Of a stretch of DNA of 64,000 nt, positions 33,489 through 42,556 are shown in pieces. Position 1 is the stretch's first letter. Every line of letters begins with the position of its first letter. Under the pieces are notes generated by a model. It was not told the origin of the DNA. It did not search any database and was given only the letters and a program-made list of their open reading frames with translations. The position numbers and the translations under genes are program-made. The stretch is taken from assembly GCF_003719335.1 (NCBI RefSeq), contig NZ_RIAS01000005.1, positions 62,001 to 126,000 on the forward strand, given 5' to 3'. The stretch is from Paenibacillus amylolyticus. Its GTDB lineage: Bacteria; Bacillota; Bacilli; Paenibacillales; Paenibacillaceae.

Positions 33489-33544
33489 AACTTAAAAAGC
33501 AGCAAGGTCATGAGCATAGCCATGATCCTGCTGCTTTTTAAGTT
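33489..33544 (-). terminator. Terminator of the DsbA-like gene
   Basis: A very long stem (AACTTAAAAAGCAGCA arm with its complement ending TTAAGTT) with U-rich sides on both strands. It overlaps the stop of the minus-strand gene. Confidence 0.85.
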
Positions 33545-34277
33545 AGTTAGAAGGTTTGTTTTGAGGAACCTCGCAACCTTCTTCTGTGCATACACCGTTG
33601 CTATCTGATGCGGTATCGTTCGATTCAACAATGGTGAACGGGGAGCGTTCATCCCATGCTTTTTGGAGAGCATCCAGGAAGACATCGTCAGGCTGCGCTC
33701 CGGAAACGGCAAATTTGCGATCGAGAACGAAGAATGGAACACCCCGGATGCCGAGCTGTGCGCCTTCTGCCTGGTCAGCACGTACGTTATCGGTATATTG
33801 ATCGCTGGACAGAACGGCAATCGCAGCTTCGCGATCCAAACCTACCTCCTGAGCAAGATCAGCGAGTACTTGAGCATCACCAGCGTGTTTGCCTTCAATA
33901 AAGATGGCGTGGAACAAACGCTCACTCAGATCAAGTGCTTTACCTTGAGTATCTGCCCAGTGGGTCAGACGGTGAGCGGCAAAGGAGTTTGTTGGAATCA
34001 TGGCATCAATATTATATTCGAGCCCTGCTGTACGAGCATTGGCATTCATCTGTGCATTCATCCCGCGAGCTTGTTCCTCACTAATGTTGTACTTGGAAGT
34101 CAGATAGTCTATATTTGTTTTTCCGCTGTTCTCTTCTGCGTTAGGATCAAGCTCAAAGCTTTTAAATTGTAACTTCACTTCATCCCGATGAGGGAATTTT
34201 TCCAGTACATTTTCTAGACGGCGTTTGCCGATATAACAGAAAGGGCACATGAAATCAGACCATACTTCAATATTCAT
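33543..34277 (-). CDS. DsbA-family (FrnE-like) thiol oxidoreductase
   Basis: The 244-residue protein has the thioredoxin-fold active site CPFC (residues 11-14, in WSDFMCPFCYIG) and the helical insertion typical of FrnE/HCCA-isomerase-like DsbA relatives. Conserved parts are AAHRLTHWADTQGKA and the cis-Pro region IRGVPFFVLD. The C-terminus carries two more cysteines (CTEEGCEVP). There is no signal peptide, so it acts in the cytoplasm. B. subtilis YwbO is of this type. GGAGGT precedes ATG 34277. Confidence 0.92.
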   Translation of the reverse strand: MNIEVWSDFMCPFCYIGKRRLENVLEKFPHRDEVKLQFKSFELDPNAEENSGKTNIDYLTSKYNISEEQARGMNAQMNANARTAGLEYNIDAMIPTNSFAAHRLTHWADTQGKALDLSERLFHAIFIEGKHAGDAQVLADLAQEVGLDREAAIAVLSSDQYTDNVRADQAEGAQLGIRGVPFFVLDRKFAVSGAQPDDVFLDALQKAWDERSPFTIVESNDTASDSNGVCTEEGCEVPQNKPSN

Positions 34278-34365
34278 TGGTTTAAAACCTCCATTATGTT
34301 CCTAATTGAAACTATTACAGTTACAATTATAAAGCGACTTTCGAATTTTCGCAAGTTATTCGGGT

Positions 34366-34791
34366 TTATTTGTTCGAGTAAGCCTTTGTCCAATGGTTTG
34401 GTTGAAGCTCATTTAATGTTTTGAAAACAAGCTGTCCGGAAGGATCGTATACAGCTGCTTTGACGTCCCCTCCCCAGTAAAAGAGACGTTCCTGGCAGAT
34501 TCCGCAAGGTGTAAGCACTTTGAATCCGGTACTTTCGCCATCGCGCGCTACGCAGAGAGAGTGGGTTACCCGCTCATTTAATTTATGAGCTTCCAGATAA
34601 GCGCCTGTTTCCATGCAAAGATGCACTGCATCGTTGATGACCTCTGGGGCTACGCTGATGAGCAGAGATCCAGCATCGGTGTATACAGCACCTGCCCCGC
34701 CCCAACCTTGGGGGTACCGCTCTTTAACGAACTCGGTAGCAGCATCATAAAGTTTTTGTTCGATATCGTGTGCATGAATGTTAGATGACAT
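34366..34791 (-). CDS. Cytidine-deaminase-fold protein
   Basis: The 141-residue protein has the zinc-deaminase motifs CMETGA (C-x-E in place of H/C-A-E, about residue 59) and PCGICQE (P-C-x2-C, about residues 94-100). Its size matches blasticidin-S deaminase and Cdd-like enzymes. It probably deaminates a pyrimidine nucleoside or a related compound. ATG 34791 is preceded by a moderate AGGAGCC site. It is followed on the same strand by the DsbA-like gene after about 90 bp. Confidence 0.82.
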   Translation of the reverse strand: MSSNIHAHDIEQKLYDAATEFVKERYPQGWGGAGAVYTDAGSLLISVAPEVINDAVHLCMETGAYLEAHKLNERVTHSLCVARDGESTGFKVLTPCGICQERLFYWGGDVKAAVYDPSGQLVFKTLNELQPNHWTKAYSNK

Positions 34792-34851
34792 AAGATGAGG
34801 CTCCTTTATAAAAGAGTGTGTCTGACATGTATTTCGTTTTTCTGTATCTGA

Positions 34852-36903
34852 TTATTTTTTCGAAGAGTTCTCGGTTGCGTCTGCTGGATGTTCCTTTTCC
34901 TCACGGAATTGACGAATCAGATCGTAGGTAATGAGCGTATCAGACACATGCAGACGTTTTGAAGCTGTTTCAAAACCGACCTTGCAGGCGTTGATATCCG
35001 TCTTTTCGTGAGTGGATTGGTCGTAACAGGCTCCGTTTGCATAAAGGTAATCATCTGATGGAATATAGAACACTTTACTGTCTGTGAACGAACCGTTACG
35101 CAGCACTACCGTACGTTCCGTGTCGTTGTACACATTGTTTCCCATGTGATAATAGGATTCATCCGATATCCCTAGCAAATGCAGCACCGATGGTGTAATA
35201 TCCAGCTGCCCTGACGGTTTATCAAAGGTACCGGCTTCAGCTCCGTCTGGTAAATGTACCAGCAGTGGAACCTCATTCATGATCTGTGCCATATCAAGGT
35301 CGTTCAGCTTACGGCCTAGAAATTTCTCATATAGAGCTTTGTCGGTAATCGAGCTGTCATGGTCACCGTAGAACATAAAGATGGTTTTTTCCCATAACCC
35401 CCGATTCTTCAGATCTTCCACCATACCACCGATTGCGGCATCCACGTAGTGAACAGACTGCAGATAATTTCCGAACATTGTACCTTGGAATTCACCCACA
35501 TCCAGCTGCTGTTTCTCTTTAGGCAGAGAGGCGTAAGGGTGATGACTGCTAAGCGTGATGAGGAATGAATAAAAAGGTTCCTTCGCCTCATTGCTCATTT
35601 TCTCCACGGACTGCCGGAAAAAAGATACATCTGACAATGACCAGCCAAGCGGGTCATCTTCGACGAAATCATTTTTGCTGTAGAACTTGTCGTATTTCAT
35701 ATTCTGATACATCGTATATCGGTTCCAGAACCCGCTCTCGTAGGCGTGAAATACGTTGGTGTTATAGCCATGATCCTTCAAAATGGAAGGCAACGAATCG
35801 TACATATGGTCTGCATATCGTACAAATGCTGAACCTACAGGAAGAGGGTGCAGAGAGATGTTGGCGCCGAAGTCGGCATCTGACGTTCTTCCCTGTCCAG
35901 TCTGGTGATAAAAGTGGCTGTAATACTGGCTTTCTTTCATCAGTTCATTGAAGTGGGGGGTGATTTCCTGCCCGCCAATGCTTTGTCCAATCATAAAATT
36001 CATAAAGGCTTCGCCTTGCACGATAATAACGTTGCTATCTTTATATTTTCCGTATAACGGCTGGTTGTTCTGTCCTGCACTTGACTTTTGTCGATCTGCA
36101 AAATAAGCTTTGACCTCCTGGATATCGGCGGGATCAGCTTCGGGGCCGGAACCCATATTATTTTTGACATAAGAGTACGTATCATAGCCGTGAAAAGCGA
36201 GTAATCCGGTTACGTTGTACATGGATACATTCCACCAATTGTTATCAAACAGCCCTTTGGCCCAGGTTTTGCTGTAATAATAGATAGGTCCGGCACCAAG
36301 GCCCAATCCCAGAATGAGCGCTGTGACACCTGCCAACAGACGGCGGCGGAGACGCTTTTTAGGAGATGTGGAGGAAGTGAAAGAGTAACCGCCGTAACTA
36401 CCGATAGAACTGCTTGTGTACATCCCTGACGCTTGACCCGAGCGATAACGTCTACTGAACAGCATTAAGGCTGCAAACGGAATAACAATGAACAAATCGG
36501 CAAAAAACCATATATCACGGGCATAGATTAAAGTGGCAATGCTGTCTCCGAGTGCGTCCACCTGTCGTGCCTGTAGGAGCACAGGAATGGTAAGGAAATC
36601 CTGAAAGTAGCGATAATAGACCATATCCGCATAGATGAGTGCAGTAAGAAATAAGTGAAGGATCGTAAGTGCAGCAACCATGCCCCTACGAGGCAGCCAC
36701 CAGACCCAGAAGGACAGAAGTAGCAAGGAGCCGATCGCAATCACTTTGTCGAGCAGTCCCATGGTGATGTTATACGCGTGCAGATTGTGATGCAGCAGCA
36801 TCAGTTTAAGCAGGATAAGTACTGTGAAAATAACATATAGCGTCAATGGGTGACGCAGAAGCCCGAGCGTTCTGGAACTCCGCATAGGCTGACTGAAAAC
36901 CAT
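34852..36903 (-). CDS. ltaS: Lipoteichoic acid synthase-family sulfatase
   Basis: The 683-residue protein has five N-terminal membrane segments (about residues 15-35, 45-65, 70-95, 110-130 and 165-190) and a large extracellular sulfatase-type domain (about 255-620). The nucleophile region is YHQTGQGRTSDADFG, with the catalytic Thr. Metal-site parts are VIIVQGEAFMN, MFYGDHDS and LSSHHPY. It polymerises glycerol phosphate from phosphatidylglycerol onto the glycolipid anchor; several LtaS paralogues are usual in Bacillaceae, and which one this is cannot be told. AAGGGGG precedes ATG 36903. It has a clear promoter about 110 bp upstream. Confidence 0.93.
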   Translation of the reverse strand: MVFSQPMRSSRTLGLLRHPLTLYVIFTVLILLKLMLLHHNLHAYNITMGLLDKVIAIGSLLLLSFWVWWLPRRGMVAALTILHLFLTALIYADMVYYRYFQDFLTIPVLLQARQVDALGDSIATLIYARDIWFFADLFIVIPFAALMLFSRRYRSGQASGMYTSSSIGSYGGYSFTSSTSPKKRLRRRLLAGVTALILGLGLGAGPIYYYSKTWAKGLFDNNWWNVSMYNVTGLLAFHGYDTYSYVKNNMGSGPEADPADIQEVKAYFADRQKSSAGQNNQPLYGKYKDSNVIIVQGEAFMNFMIGQSIGGQEITPHFNELMKESQYYSHFYHQTGQGRTSDADFGANISLHPLPVGSAFVRYADHMYDSLPSILKDHGYNTNVFHAYESGFWNRYTMYQNMKYDKFYSKNDFVEDDPLGWSLSDVSFFRQSVEKMSNEAKEPFYSFLITLSSHHPYASLPKEKQQLDVGEFQGTMFGNYLQSVHYVDAAIGGMVEDLKNRGLWEKTIFMFYGDHDSSITDKALYEKFLGRKLNDLDMAQIMNEVPLLVHLPDGAEAGTFDKPSGQLDITPSVLHLLGISDESYYHMGNNVYNDTERTVVLRNGSFTDSKVFYIPSDDYLYANGACYDQSTHEKTDINACKVGFETASKRLHVSDTLITYDLIRQFREEKEHPADATENSSKK

Positions 36904-37009
36904 CTTGTTTCCCCCTTTTTGTGTATTTGTTCATGATTCGAGAGGATGAGGCTGTAGATTAAAGATTGTTATTTATTTTGTTAACGGAATGTAAAACAGG
37001 ACTTCATAT

Positions 37010-37037
37010 ATTATAGCGTGACCGCTTCGCATTTCAA
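37010..37037 (-). promoter_or_regulatory. Promoter of the ltaS-like gene
   Basis: On the minus strand -35 TTGAAA (complement 37032-37037) and -10 TATAAT (complement 37010-37015) are separated by 16 bp. Confidence 0.65.
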
Positions 37038-37124
37038 CTATGCTCATCTTCATACTCGCCTGTCATACAGGCCTTCTTATAAGGTAGGAAGTCTGCTTTT
37101 GTTGGGTGTTCGGTGATCAAACAA

Positions 37125-37159
37125 AAGAAAAACGCTCCAACCGTAAAGGTCAGAGCGTT
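37125..37159 (-). terminator. Terminator of the RNA methyltransferase gene
   Basis: AACGCTC and GAGCGTT pair over 7 bp on the minus strand, followed by TTTTTC. Confidence 0.8.
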
Positions 37160-37177
37160 GCTTAACCATAATTATCT

Positions 37178-38329
37178 TTAAGCTTGCGGTGTTTTGTTGC
37201 GCGGTGGCAGTGGCCCCAAATATTGATAGTACTGGGTTTCAATCCGTCCATTGAACAGTTTGCGACGCTTGTCCGCTTTATGTCCGAAATACTCTTCAAA
37301 TGCTTTCGTGGAGGTGATGGCAAAAAACGACCACGTTGGCATATCTAGATAAGAGCGACCAAGGGAACGGAGCAACTTCTGCACTTCTTTTTCTTCACTC
37401 AGACGTTCGCCATAAGGTGGGTTGGTAATGATAACCCCATATTCCCCTTGAGGTCTGGCCCGGTGTGCTGGCAGTACACTGACTTCAATATCTTTGGCAA
37501 AGCCAGCACTTTTGATCGCCGCTTGCGCAACCTCAATCGCTTCAGGATCGATGTCGCTACCTGAAATTTGCAGAGGTACATCGTCACGCACGGCATCAAA
37601 TGCTTCCTCGCGTGCTTGTTCCCAAAGCTCAGCAGGAATCACGTCCCAGTTCTCGGAGTTAAATGTACGACGAAGCCCTGGCGCGATATTCCATCCAATC
37701 ATGGCGGCTTCAATCAGCATGGTGCCTGAACCGCAGCATGGATCGTAGAACGGGCGGGAAACATTCCAACGACTAAGCTGAATCAGAGCAGCTGCCAGTG
37801 TTTCTTTCAGTGGCGCTTCTGTAACAAGTTTGCGGTATCCGCGTTTATGAAGTCCTGGGCCTGTTGTATCCAGTGTAATCAGAGCGCGGTCATTCAACAG
37901 AATCACTTCGACCACATAACGGGCTCCATTTTCAGGGAACCATTCAGTGTGATGCGTCAGCTTCAGTTTTTCAACAATCGCCTTTTTGACAATACCTTGG
38001 GAAGCAGGCACACTGCTCAGTTGTGATTTCTGTGATCGTCCTTCAACCGGAAATTCACCGTTTGCGGGAATCCACTCTTCCCACGGTAGTGCTTTGGTGC
38101 CCTCAAACAATTCATCAAATGTGGTTGCAGGGAATTCACCCATATTAACCAGCACACGATCCGAACTTCTCAGCCACAGGTTACAGCGACAAATATCAAT
38201 ATAATCTCCTGTGAAAAATACCCGGCCATTATCGACCCTAGCGTCCTCATACCCCAACTGTTTCAGTTCCCGGGCAACAACGGCCTCAAGTCCCATCGCG
38301 GAGGTTGCAATCAATTGCAATCGAGCCAT
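37178..38329 (-). CDS. THUMP-domain 23S rRNA guanine-N2 methyltransferase (RlmL/YpsC-like)
   Basis: The 383-residue protein has an N-terminal ferredoxin-like/THUMP part (about 1-155; SAMGLEAVVARELKQLGY, DRVLVNMGEF) and a C-terminal Rossmann methyltransferase (about 160-370). The SAM loop is DPCCGSGTMLIEAA, the substrate motif NPPYGERL, and GSDIDPEAIEVA an acidic loop. It matches B. subtilis YpsC, related to the N-terminal methyltransferase half of E. coli RlmL, which modifies a guanine in 23S rRNA. ATG 38329 has only a modest GGAG upstream. The upstream region holds several GC hairpins (see 38398-38454). Confidence 0.9.
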   Translation of the reverse strand: MARLQLIATSAMGLEAVVARELKQLGYEDARVDNGRVFFTGDYIDICRCNLWLRSSDRVLVNMGEFPATTFDELFEGTKALPWEEWIPANGEFPVEGRSQKSQLSSVPASQGIVKKAIVEKLKLTHHTEWFPENGARYVVEVILLNDRALITLDTTGPGLHKRGYRKLVTEAPLKETLAAALIQLSRWNVSRPFYDPCCGSGTMLIEAAMIGWNIAPGLRRTFNSENWDVIPAELWEQAREEAFDAVRDDVPLQISGSDIDPEAIEVAQAAIKSAGFAKDIEVSVLPAHRARPQGEYGVIITNPPYGERLSEEKEVQKLLRSLGRSYLDMPTWSFFAITSTKAFEEYFGHKADKRRKLFNGRIETQYYQYLGPLPPRNKTPQA

Positions 38330-38397
38330 GTGAATTCATTCAACTCCATTTCAAGCCGCAGCTGGCGTAAGCTTCCCGCGGCGAATATAGTAACGGT

Positions 38398-38454
38398 GCG
38401 GCCTTGCCGCTTTCCGTGAAAAAACTTACAATGAGTAATGCGGCTTAACCGCAT
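38398..38454. repeat. Cluster of short GCGGC/GCCGC hairpins upstream of the RNA methyltransferase
   Basis: Perfect small hairpins GCGGC-CTT-GCCGC (38398-38410) and ATGCGG-CTTAA-CCGCAT (38438-38454) sit in the methyltransferase leader, with further GCCGC/GCGGC pieces at about 38355-38385. They have no T tail on the gene side. They may be leader structure or a repeat remnant. Nothing else was seen in the 38330-38624 gap. Confidence 0.4.
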
Positions 38455-38624
38455 AGACATCAATGCAGATTATTCGTTTTTGTGCGTAGAGTACACTGTG
38501 TTGATACCAAACATTTATTATAAAACATTGGCATCCATATGAAAAGCTATCCAAGGCATTTATAAAGAAAGCTGTCTAGGGGCATTGATATGGAAAGTAG
38601 TCCAGATGTGCAAGGAGGAACTTC

Positions 38625-39260
38625 GTGGTGAATCTGACCCCGGACGAATATGTAAATCAATTATTTCAAGAGGATGAGCTCTTGTTAAAAGTAAAAGAGG
38701 CCATTCGAGCGAATGGCATGCCGGAGGTTTCGGTGGCTGCGGCGTATGGACGCTTGCTCACCTTTCTGGCCAAAACCTCTAAAGCTGAGGCTGTGCTCGA
38801 AATTGGTGTGCTCGGCGGTTACAGCGGCATCTGCCTTGCTCGTGGGCTGAGCGAAGGGGGACGCTTGACTTCCCTAGAACTGAAAGAAGAATACGCGGCT
38901 ATGGCTCGTGGACATTTGGAGGAAGGTGGGTTCGGCAGTCAAGTCGAGTACCGAATTGGGCCTGCGGCAGACAGTCTGGAGCAACTGGCACAGGAAGGAC
39001 GTACCTTTGATTTCTTCTTTATTGACGCAGATAAGGAAAATTATCCGGTTTATCTGGATTATGCAATTCGCCTTGCGCGTCCAGGTGCAGTCATCGTAGG
39101 GGACAACTGTTTCCTGCGCGGTCGCACGCTTAATCCGGACAAGCAAGGCCCGGCCGTGCTTGCTGTGCGTCGTTTCAACGAGCAGATGGCAAGTGACCCG
39201 CGTTTGGTTACAACCATGCTTCCGGACTATGACGGTTTGGCACTGGCTTGGGTGAAATAG
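38625..39260 (+). CDS. SAM-dependent O-methyltransferase (YrrM/CCoAMT-like)
   Basis: The 211-residue protein has LEIGVLGGYSGICLARGL (SAM loop, about 65-82), LTSLELKEEYAAMAR (acidic end of strand 2), FFFIDADKENYPVYLDYA (metal/SAM-binding Asp, about 128-145) and VGDNCFLRGR. These are typical of the class I O-methyltransferase 3 family acting on catechols or tRNA hydroxyuridine (TrhO/TrmR-type enzymes such as B. subtilis YrrM). GTG 38625 is used, with AGGAGG 6 nt upstream. It is a single gene, so its substrate is open. Confidence 0.88.
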   Translation: MVNLTPDEYVNQLFQEDELLLKVKEAIRANGMPEVSVAAAYGRLLTFLAKTSKAEAVLEIGVLGGYSGICLARGLSEGGRLTSLELKEEYAAMARGHLEEGGFGSQVEYRIGPAADSLEQLAQEGRTFDFFFIDADKENYPVYLDYAIRLARPGAVIVGDNCFLRGRTLNPDKQGPAVLAVRRFNEQMASDPRLVTTMLPDYDGLALAWVK

Positions 39261-39366
39261 ATCATTTGAACTCCGTTGAAAGCCTGCTTGAAAGCCAAGT
39301 TAAATGTGAAATTAGATCGTGGTGACATGTAGTTTTAATTTATGCCTTTTGCATGTGTCATACAAT

Positions 39367-39588
39367 TCACTTGAAAGCGTCCGATACAATACGGGTACCT
39401 GTAATGGTTTCGAAATAGTCTACCTTCAAGCTTCGTAACGATGACAAAAGTTCGACCTCGGCCTTTGTATGATCAGGCAACGGATAATGTATAGCCGAAT
39501 AGTTGGTATGCAATTCGGGAGTGAAGGTTGTGCCACCGCTGATGAATCCAGTGCGGGGATACTGAGATTCGAGGAAAAAGTAATCCAT
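39367..39588 (-). CDS. Small hypothetical protein, 73 aa
   Basis: ATG 39588 has GGAAAGGAA about 10 nt upstream. The product is soluble with no recognised motif; it is rich in aromatic and hydroxyl residues (MDYFFLESQYPRTGF) and ends in a charged strand-like segment (VDYFETITGTRIV). It is monocistronic between plus-strand O-methyltransferase and a bidirectional terminator. No family comes to mind, and it may be lineage-specific. Confidence 0.55.
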   Translation of the reverse strand: MDYFFLESQYPRTGFISGGTTFTPELHTNYSAIHYPLPDHTKAEVELLSSLRSLKVDYFETITGTRIVSDAFK

Positions 39589-39650
39589 ATGTGTTAATGT
39601 TCCTTTCCGAATGTTGTCTATTATTCATTATAAAGGATAATAGGATGGGG

Positions 39651-39690
39651 AAAAGGCCAAAGCAGGATGAACCTCTGCTTTGGCCTTTTT
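39651..39690 (-). terminator. Terminator of the asparaginase gene
   Basis: A 15-bp stem (AAAAGGCCAAAGCAG with CTGCTTTGGCCTTTT) with U runs on both strands lies just after the asparaginase stop at 39721. Confidence 0.9.
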
Positions 39691-39720
39691 ACGTACATCT
39701 GGCAATTATTTTTCGATGAC

Positions 39721-40932
39721 TTATACTTCTGGGGTGCCATATGTTTCGAACCATTTTTTGATCGTATCAAAATCATCACTGAAAGACAGTCCGAGCATTA
39801 AAAGAATCCTTGCTTGCTGTGGACTGAGGTTATCCCCGGCAATGATGCCTTTTCCTCCGCCATACACGCTGCCTGAACCAGTTCGGGTTGTCGTGACGAA
39901 AATAACCCCTTCTTCAATAGCCTTCGTACGGGCTTGCCCCATTGCCCTGGAAATTCCGCCTGCCCCTGTGCCTGAGGTGACAATGCCTTTCACTCCATTT
40001 TTCACAAAACCTTCGATCGCTCCGCCGCCGGCTTCTTGATAAGAGATGGCGATCTCCACTTTGGCAAGATCGGCTTTGGTAATTTTGCTAAGGTCAAATG
40101 CAGGTTTCGCTGTGCCCTCCGGTTTCATAGCACGAGCCGGAGCGCGATAAATCCGAATGTTCTCTTCATCAATATAACCCACTGCACCGAGCATTGGCGT
40201 TTCAAAAGTGTCTGTCCGGTAGTCGTTGGTTTTGGTTACCCCACGTGCAAGCTGAATCGTATCATTCAGCATCAAGACGGTGCCAAAAGATTTCGTGCGG
40301 CCGCTGCCAGCCAGCTTAATTGCATTGTAGAGATTCGCTTGGGCATCAGAGCCAATGACCGTCCAAGGTCGCATTGAACCTGTGATGATTACAGGTTTGT
40401 CGCTTTGTACGGTCATATCAAGGAAGTAAGCAATTTCCTCCATCGTATCTGTACCTGTGGTTACTACCACGCTGTCATATTGAGCGAGAGCTTTATCCAC
40501 AGTTTGAGACAAGTCGTACAGGTCAGCCATCGTATAGGAGCCTGAACCGGAATTGCCGAATTGAAGTGTGCTCACATCCGCAATTTTCTGTTTGTCCGGC
40601 AAGTCTTTGACCATATCAGCAATAAGAAGTGTGCCGGCCTTATAGTTTTGGAAGCTGGTTGCGTCTTCCGATTGTCCTGCAATCGTTCCACCTGTACCGA
40701 TTACAAGCACATTAGGAAGTGAAGATTGTTTGGAGGATTCAGGCAGAGCGGGGATCGTAGTGTTACGTGTAGGACTTGCTGGGGTGGTCTGAACATTGCC
40801 TACTGTACCCTTAACCTCAACTGTAGCGGCTTGAGCGGCATAAGTTCCTATTGGAGACAGAGAAAGGGTTAGTGCGGTTAGTGCAGCGGTACTCCATACG
40901 GCCCAAGGGCGAAGGTTAGATGATTTTTTCAT
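39721..40932 (-). CDS. Secreted type II L-asparaginase
   Basis: The 403-residue protein starts with a signal peptide (basic start, hydrophobic AALTALTLSLSPIG, cleavage near AAQA). A Ser/Thr/Pro-rich stretch of about 40 residues precedes the catalytic part. Asparaginase motifs are VLVIGTGGTIAG (first Thr nucleophile), VVVTTGTDTMEE (second TGTDT), and GSMRPWTVIGSDAQANLYNA. It hydrolyses extracellular asparagine (and to a degree glutamine). ATG 40932 has AAGGAG upstream; the in-frame TTG 40950 is less plausible. A candidate cre site lies in its promoter area. Confidence 0.92.
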   Translation of the reverse strand: MKKSSNLRPWAVWSTAALTALTLSLSPIGTYAAQAATVEVKGTVGNVQTTPASPTRNTTIPALPESSKQSSLPNVLVIGTGGTIAGQSEDATSFQNYKAGTLLIADMVKDLPDKQKIADVSTLQFGNSGSGSYTMADLYDLSQTVDKALAQYDSVVVTTGTDTMEEIAYFLDMTVQSDKPVIITGSMRPWTVIGSDAQANLYNAIKLAGSGRTKSFGTVLMLNDTIQLARGVTKTNDYRTDTFETPMLGAVGYIDEENIRIYRAPARAMKPEGTAKPAFDLSKITKADLAKVEIAISYQEAGGGAIEGFVKNGVKGIVTSGTGAGGISRAMGQARTKAIEEGVIFVTTTRTGSGSVYGGGKGIIAGDNLSPQQARILLMLGLSFSDDFDTIKKWFETYGTPEV

Positions 40933-41045
40933 GCTGATACACTCCTTCAAGTAATTTTTGTGTGAGGTATTCTCTTTTTTTATGTAAGTAGATTGAGATA
41001 ATAATATTTGGTGTTAGATAATATAACAAACATAGATTCATACAG

Positions 41046-41060
41046 AAATAACGCTTACAA
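41046..41060 (-). promoter_or_regulatory. Possible CcpA (cre) site upstream of asparaginase
   Basis: On the minus strand TTGTAAGCGTTATTT fits the degenerate cre consensus WTGNAANCGNWNNCW at all but one position, about 115 bp upstream of the start. It overlaps a weak -35 candidate (TTTCTG, 17 bp before TATATT). The match is imperfect in the second half, so this is tentative. Confidence 0.35.
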
Positions 41061-41175
41061 TCAATGTTTTTAATAGATAAACAGATATTTAATAGGGAAA
41101 ATGGCTGAATTTAAATTTTTATATATTCTTAGTTAAAAGGTGAGAGAAGAGGAAATCGTAGAAAAACCATTACTA

Positions 41176-41196
41176 TATGTTATCTAAATTAACATA
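41176..41196. promoter_or_regulatory. TATGTTA-N7-TAACATA inverted repeat upstream of the P450 gene
   Basis: A perfect 7-bp inverted repeat with a 7-bp spacer sits about 90 bp upstream of the P450 promoter. Its size is typical of operators for dimeric regulators. The binding protein is unknown. Confidence 0.45.
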
Positions 41197-41268
41197 GTTA
41201 TCTTTCGACATTTACAAGGGTAGTTGGTAGCATACGCTGGGACGAGAGACTTATTTACGCTGAAATAG

Positions 41269-41298
41269 TTGGAATCCCTATCCAGTTGTGGTTATAAT
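41269..41298 (+). promoter_or_regulatory. Promoter of the P450 gene
   Basis: TTGGAA (41269-41274) and TATAAT (41293-41298) are separated by 18 bp, about 50 bp before the start codon. Confidence 0.6.
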
Positions 41299-41350
41299 GA
41301 ATAGGAACATATATGTAAATAAATATATATTAATGATTGGAGGAAACACG

Positions 41351-42553
41351 ATGAAACAAGCACCCCGAAAATATGCCAATTACATTCCTATTCGGGAATT
41401 GCACAACAAGGAGCGCCAATTATCTCCCTTCCAGGTGTATGCAGAACTTCGTGAGAACACTCCAGTCCGATATGATGAGCATCGTGAATGCTGGGATGTT
41501 TTTCGGTACGAAGATGTGCAGTATGTGTTAAAAAATCCTAAGCTGTTCTCTTCTGAACGTAACCGTGCCGGTACCAGCATGTTAACGACAGATCCACCGA
41601 AGCACAAACAGCTTCGTGACTTGGTCAATCAGGCGTTTACGCCCAAGGCGATAGAGGCTCTTGCACCACGTATTCAGGAAATCACGGATGAGCTGCTGGC
41701 TCCGCACTTGTCGGGTGGAAGGATGAACCTGATTGATGATCTTGCAACGCCACTACCCGTCATCGTTATTGCTGAACTGATTGGTGTTCCGGCTACAGAT
41801 CGGCGTGAATTCAAAGAGTGGTCGGATGTGCTTGTGAAAGGTGCACGTGATGACAGTGAAGAGGCTTTTCAAGAGTTGGAGAAGGAAAAGCTGAAGAATA
41901 TACAGGAGTTATATGCCTATTTCACAGACATTATGGAACAGCGTCGTTTAAAGCCTCAAGACGATCTTATCTCTTTGCTATTAGATGCGGAGATTGAGGG
42001 CGAGAAGTTAACGGAGGAAGAAGTGGTCAATTTTTGCATTCTCCTGCTGGCTGCAGGGAACGAGACAACTACCAATTTGATTGCAAATGCAGTGCGTATT
42101 CTATCTGAACAACCCGAACTGCAAGAGGAGTTGCGTGAGCATCCGGACAAGGTGGCAAGTGCCGTAGAAGAGACACTGCGTTATTATCCGCCGATTGTAG
42201 CCATTGGACGTGTTGCGAGGGAAGATATAGAACTAGGAGGCAAGGCGATCAAGGCAGGTGAGCAGGTTATATCCTGGGTTGGGGCTGCCAATCGCGACAG
42301 TGTACAGTTTGAACGTGCAGATGAGTTTGTGTCGAATCGTAAACCCAACAGGCATATGGGATTTGGATTCGGAATTCATTTCTGCCTTGGTGCACCGCTG
42401 GCACGTCTGGAAGCAAGAGTGGCGTTGCATACCTTACTCCAGCGTATGGAACGGATACACTTAGCTCCTGAAACGACCCTGGAGCCGATTCAAAGCGCTT
42501 TTGTATTTGGAGTAAAGGAATATCCGATTCAATTCAATAAACGACGAGTATAG
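41351..42553 (+). CDS. Cytochrome P450 (CYP107-like)
   Basis: The 400-residue soluble P450 has all family signatures: AAGNETTTNLIANAV (I-helix oxygen-activation motif), EETLRYYPP (ExxR), and FGFGIHFCLGAPLARLE with the haem-thiolate cysteine. Length and pattern fit bacterial class I enzymes such as CYP107 relatives. ATG 41351 after GGAGGAAAC is chosen over in-frame ATG 41288. It is monocistronic with no ferredoxin nearby, so electrons come from elsewhere. The substrate cannot be inferred. Confidence 0.92.
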   Translation: MKQAPRKYANYIPIRELHNKERQLSPFQVYAELRENTPVRYDEHRECWDVFRYEDVQYVLKNPKLFSSERNRAGTSMLTTDPPKHKQLRDLVNQAFTPKAIEALAPRIQEITDELLAPHLSGGRMNLIDDLATPLPVIVIAELIGVPATDRREFKEWSDVLVKGARDDSEEAFQELEKEKLKNIQELYAYFTDIMEQRRLKPQDDLISLLLDAEIEGEKLTEEEVVNFCILLLAAGNETTTNLIANAVRILSEQPELQEELREHPDKVASAVEETLRYYPPIVAIGRVAREDIELGGKAIKAGEQVISWVGAANRDSVQFERADEFVSNRKPNRHMGFGFGIHFCLGAPLARLEARVALHTLLQRMERIHLAPETTLEPIQSAFVFGVKEYPIQFNKRRV

Positions 42554-42556
42554 TAG

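Noticed and set aside
38330..38624. Possible rnpB (RNase P RNA) by synteny with B. subtilis ypsC
   Set aside because: The type B RNase P core elements could not be recognised in this stretch, and it is too short for the gene.
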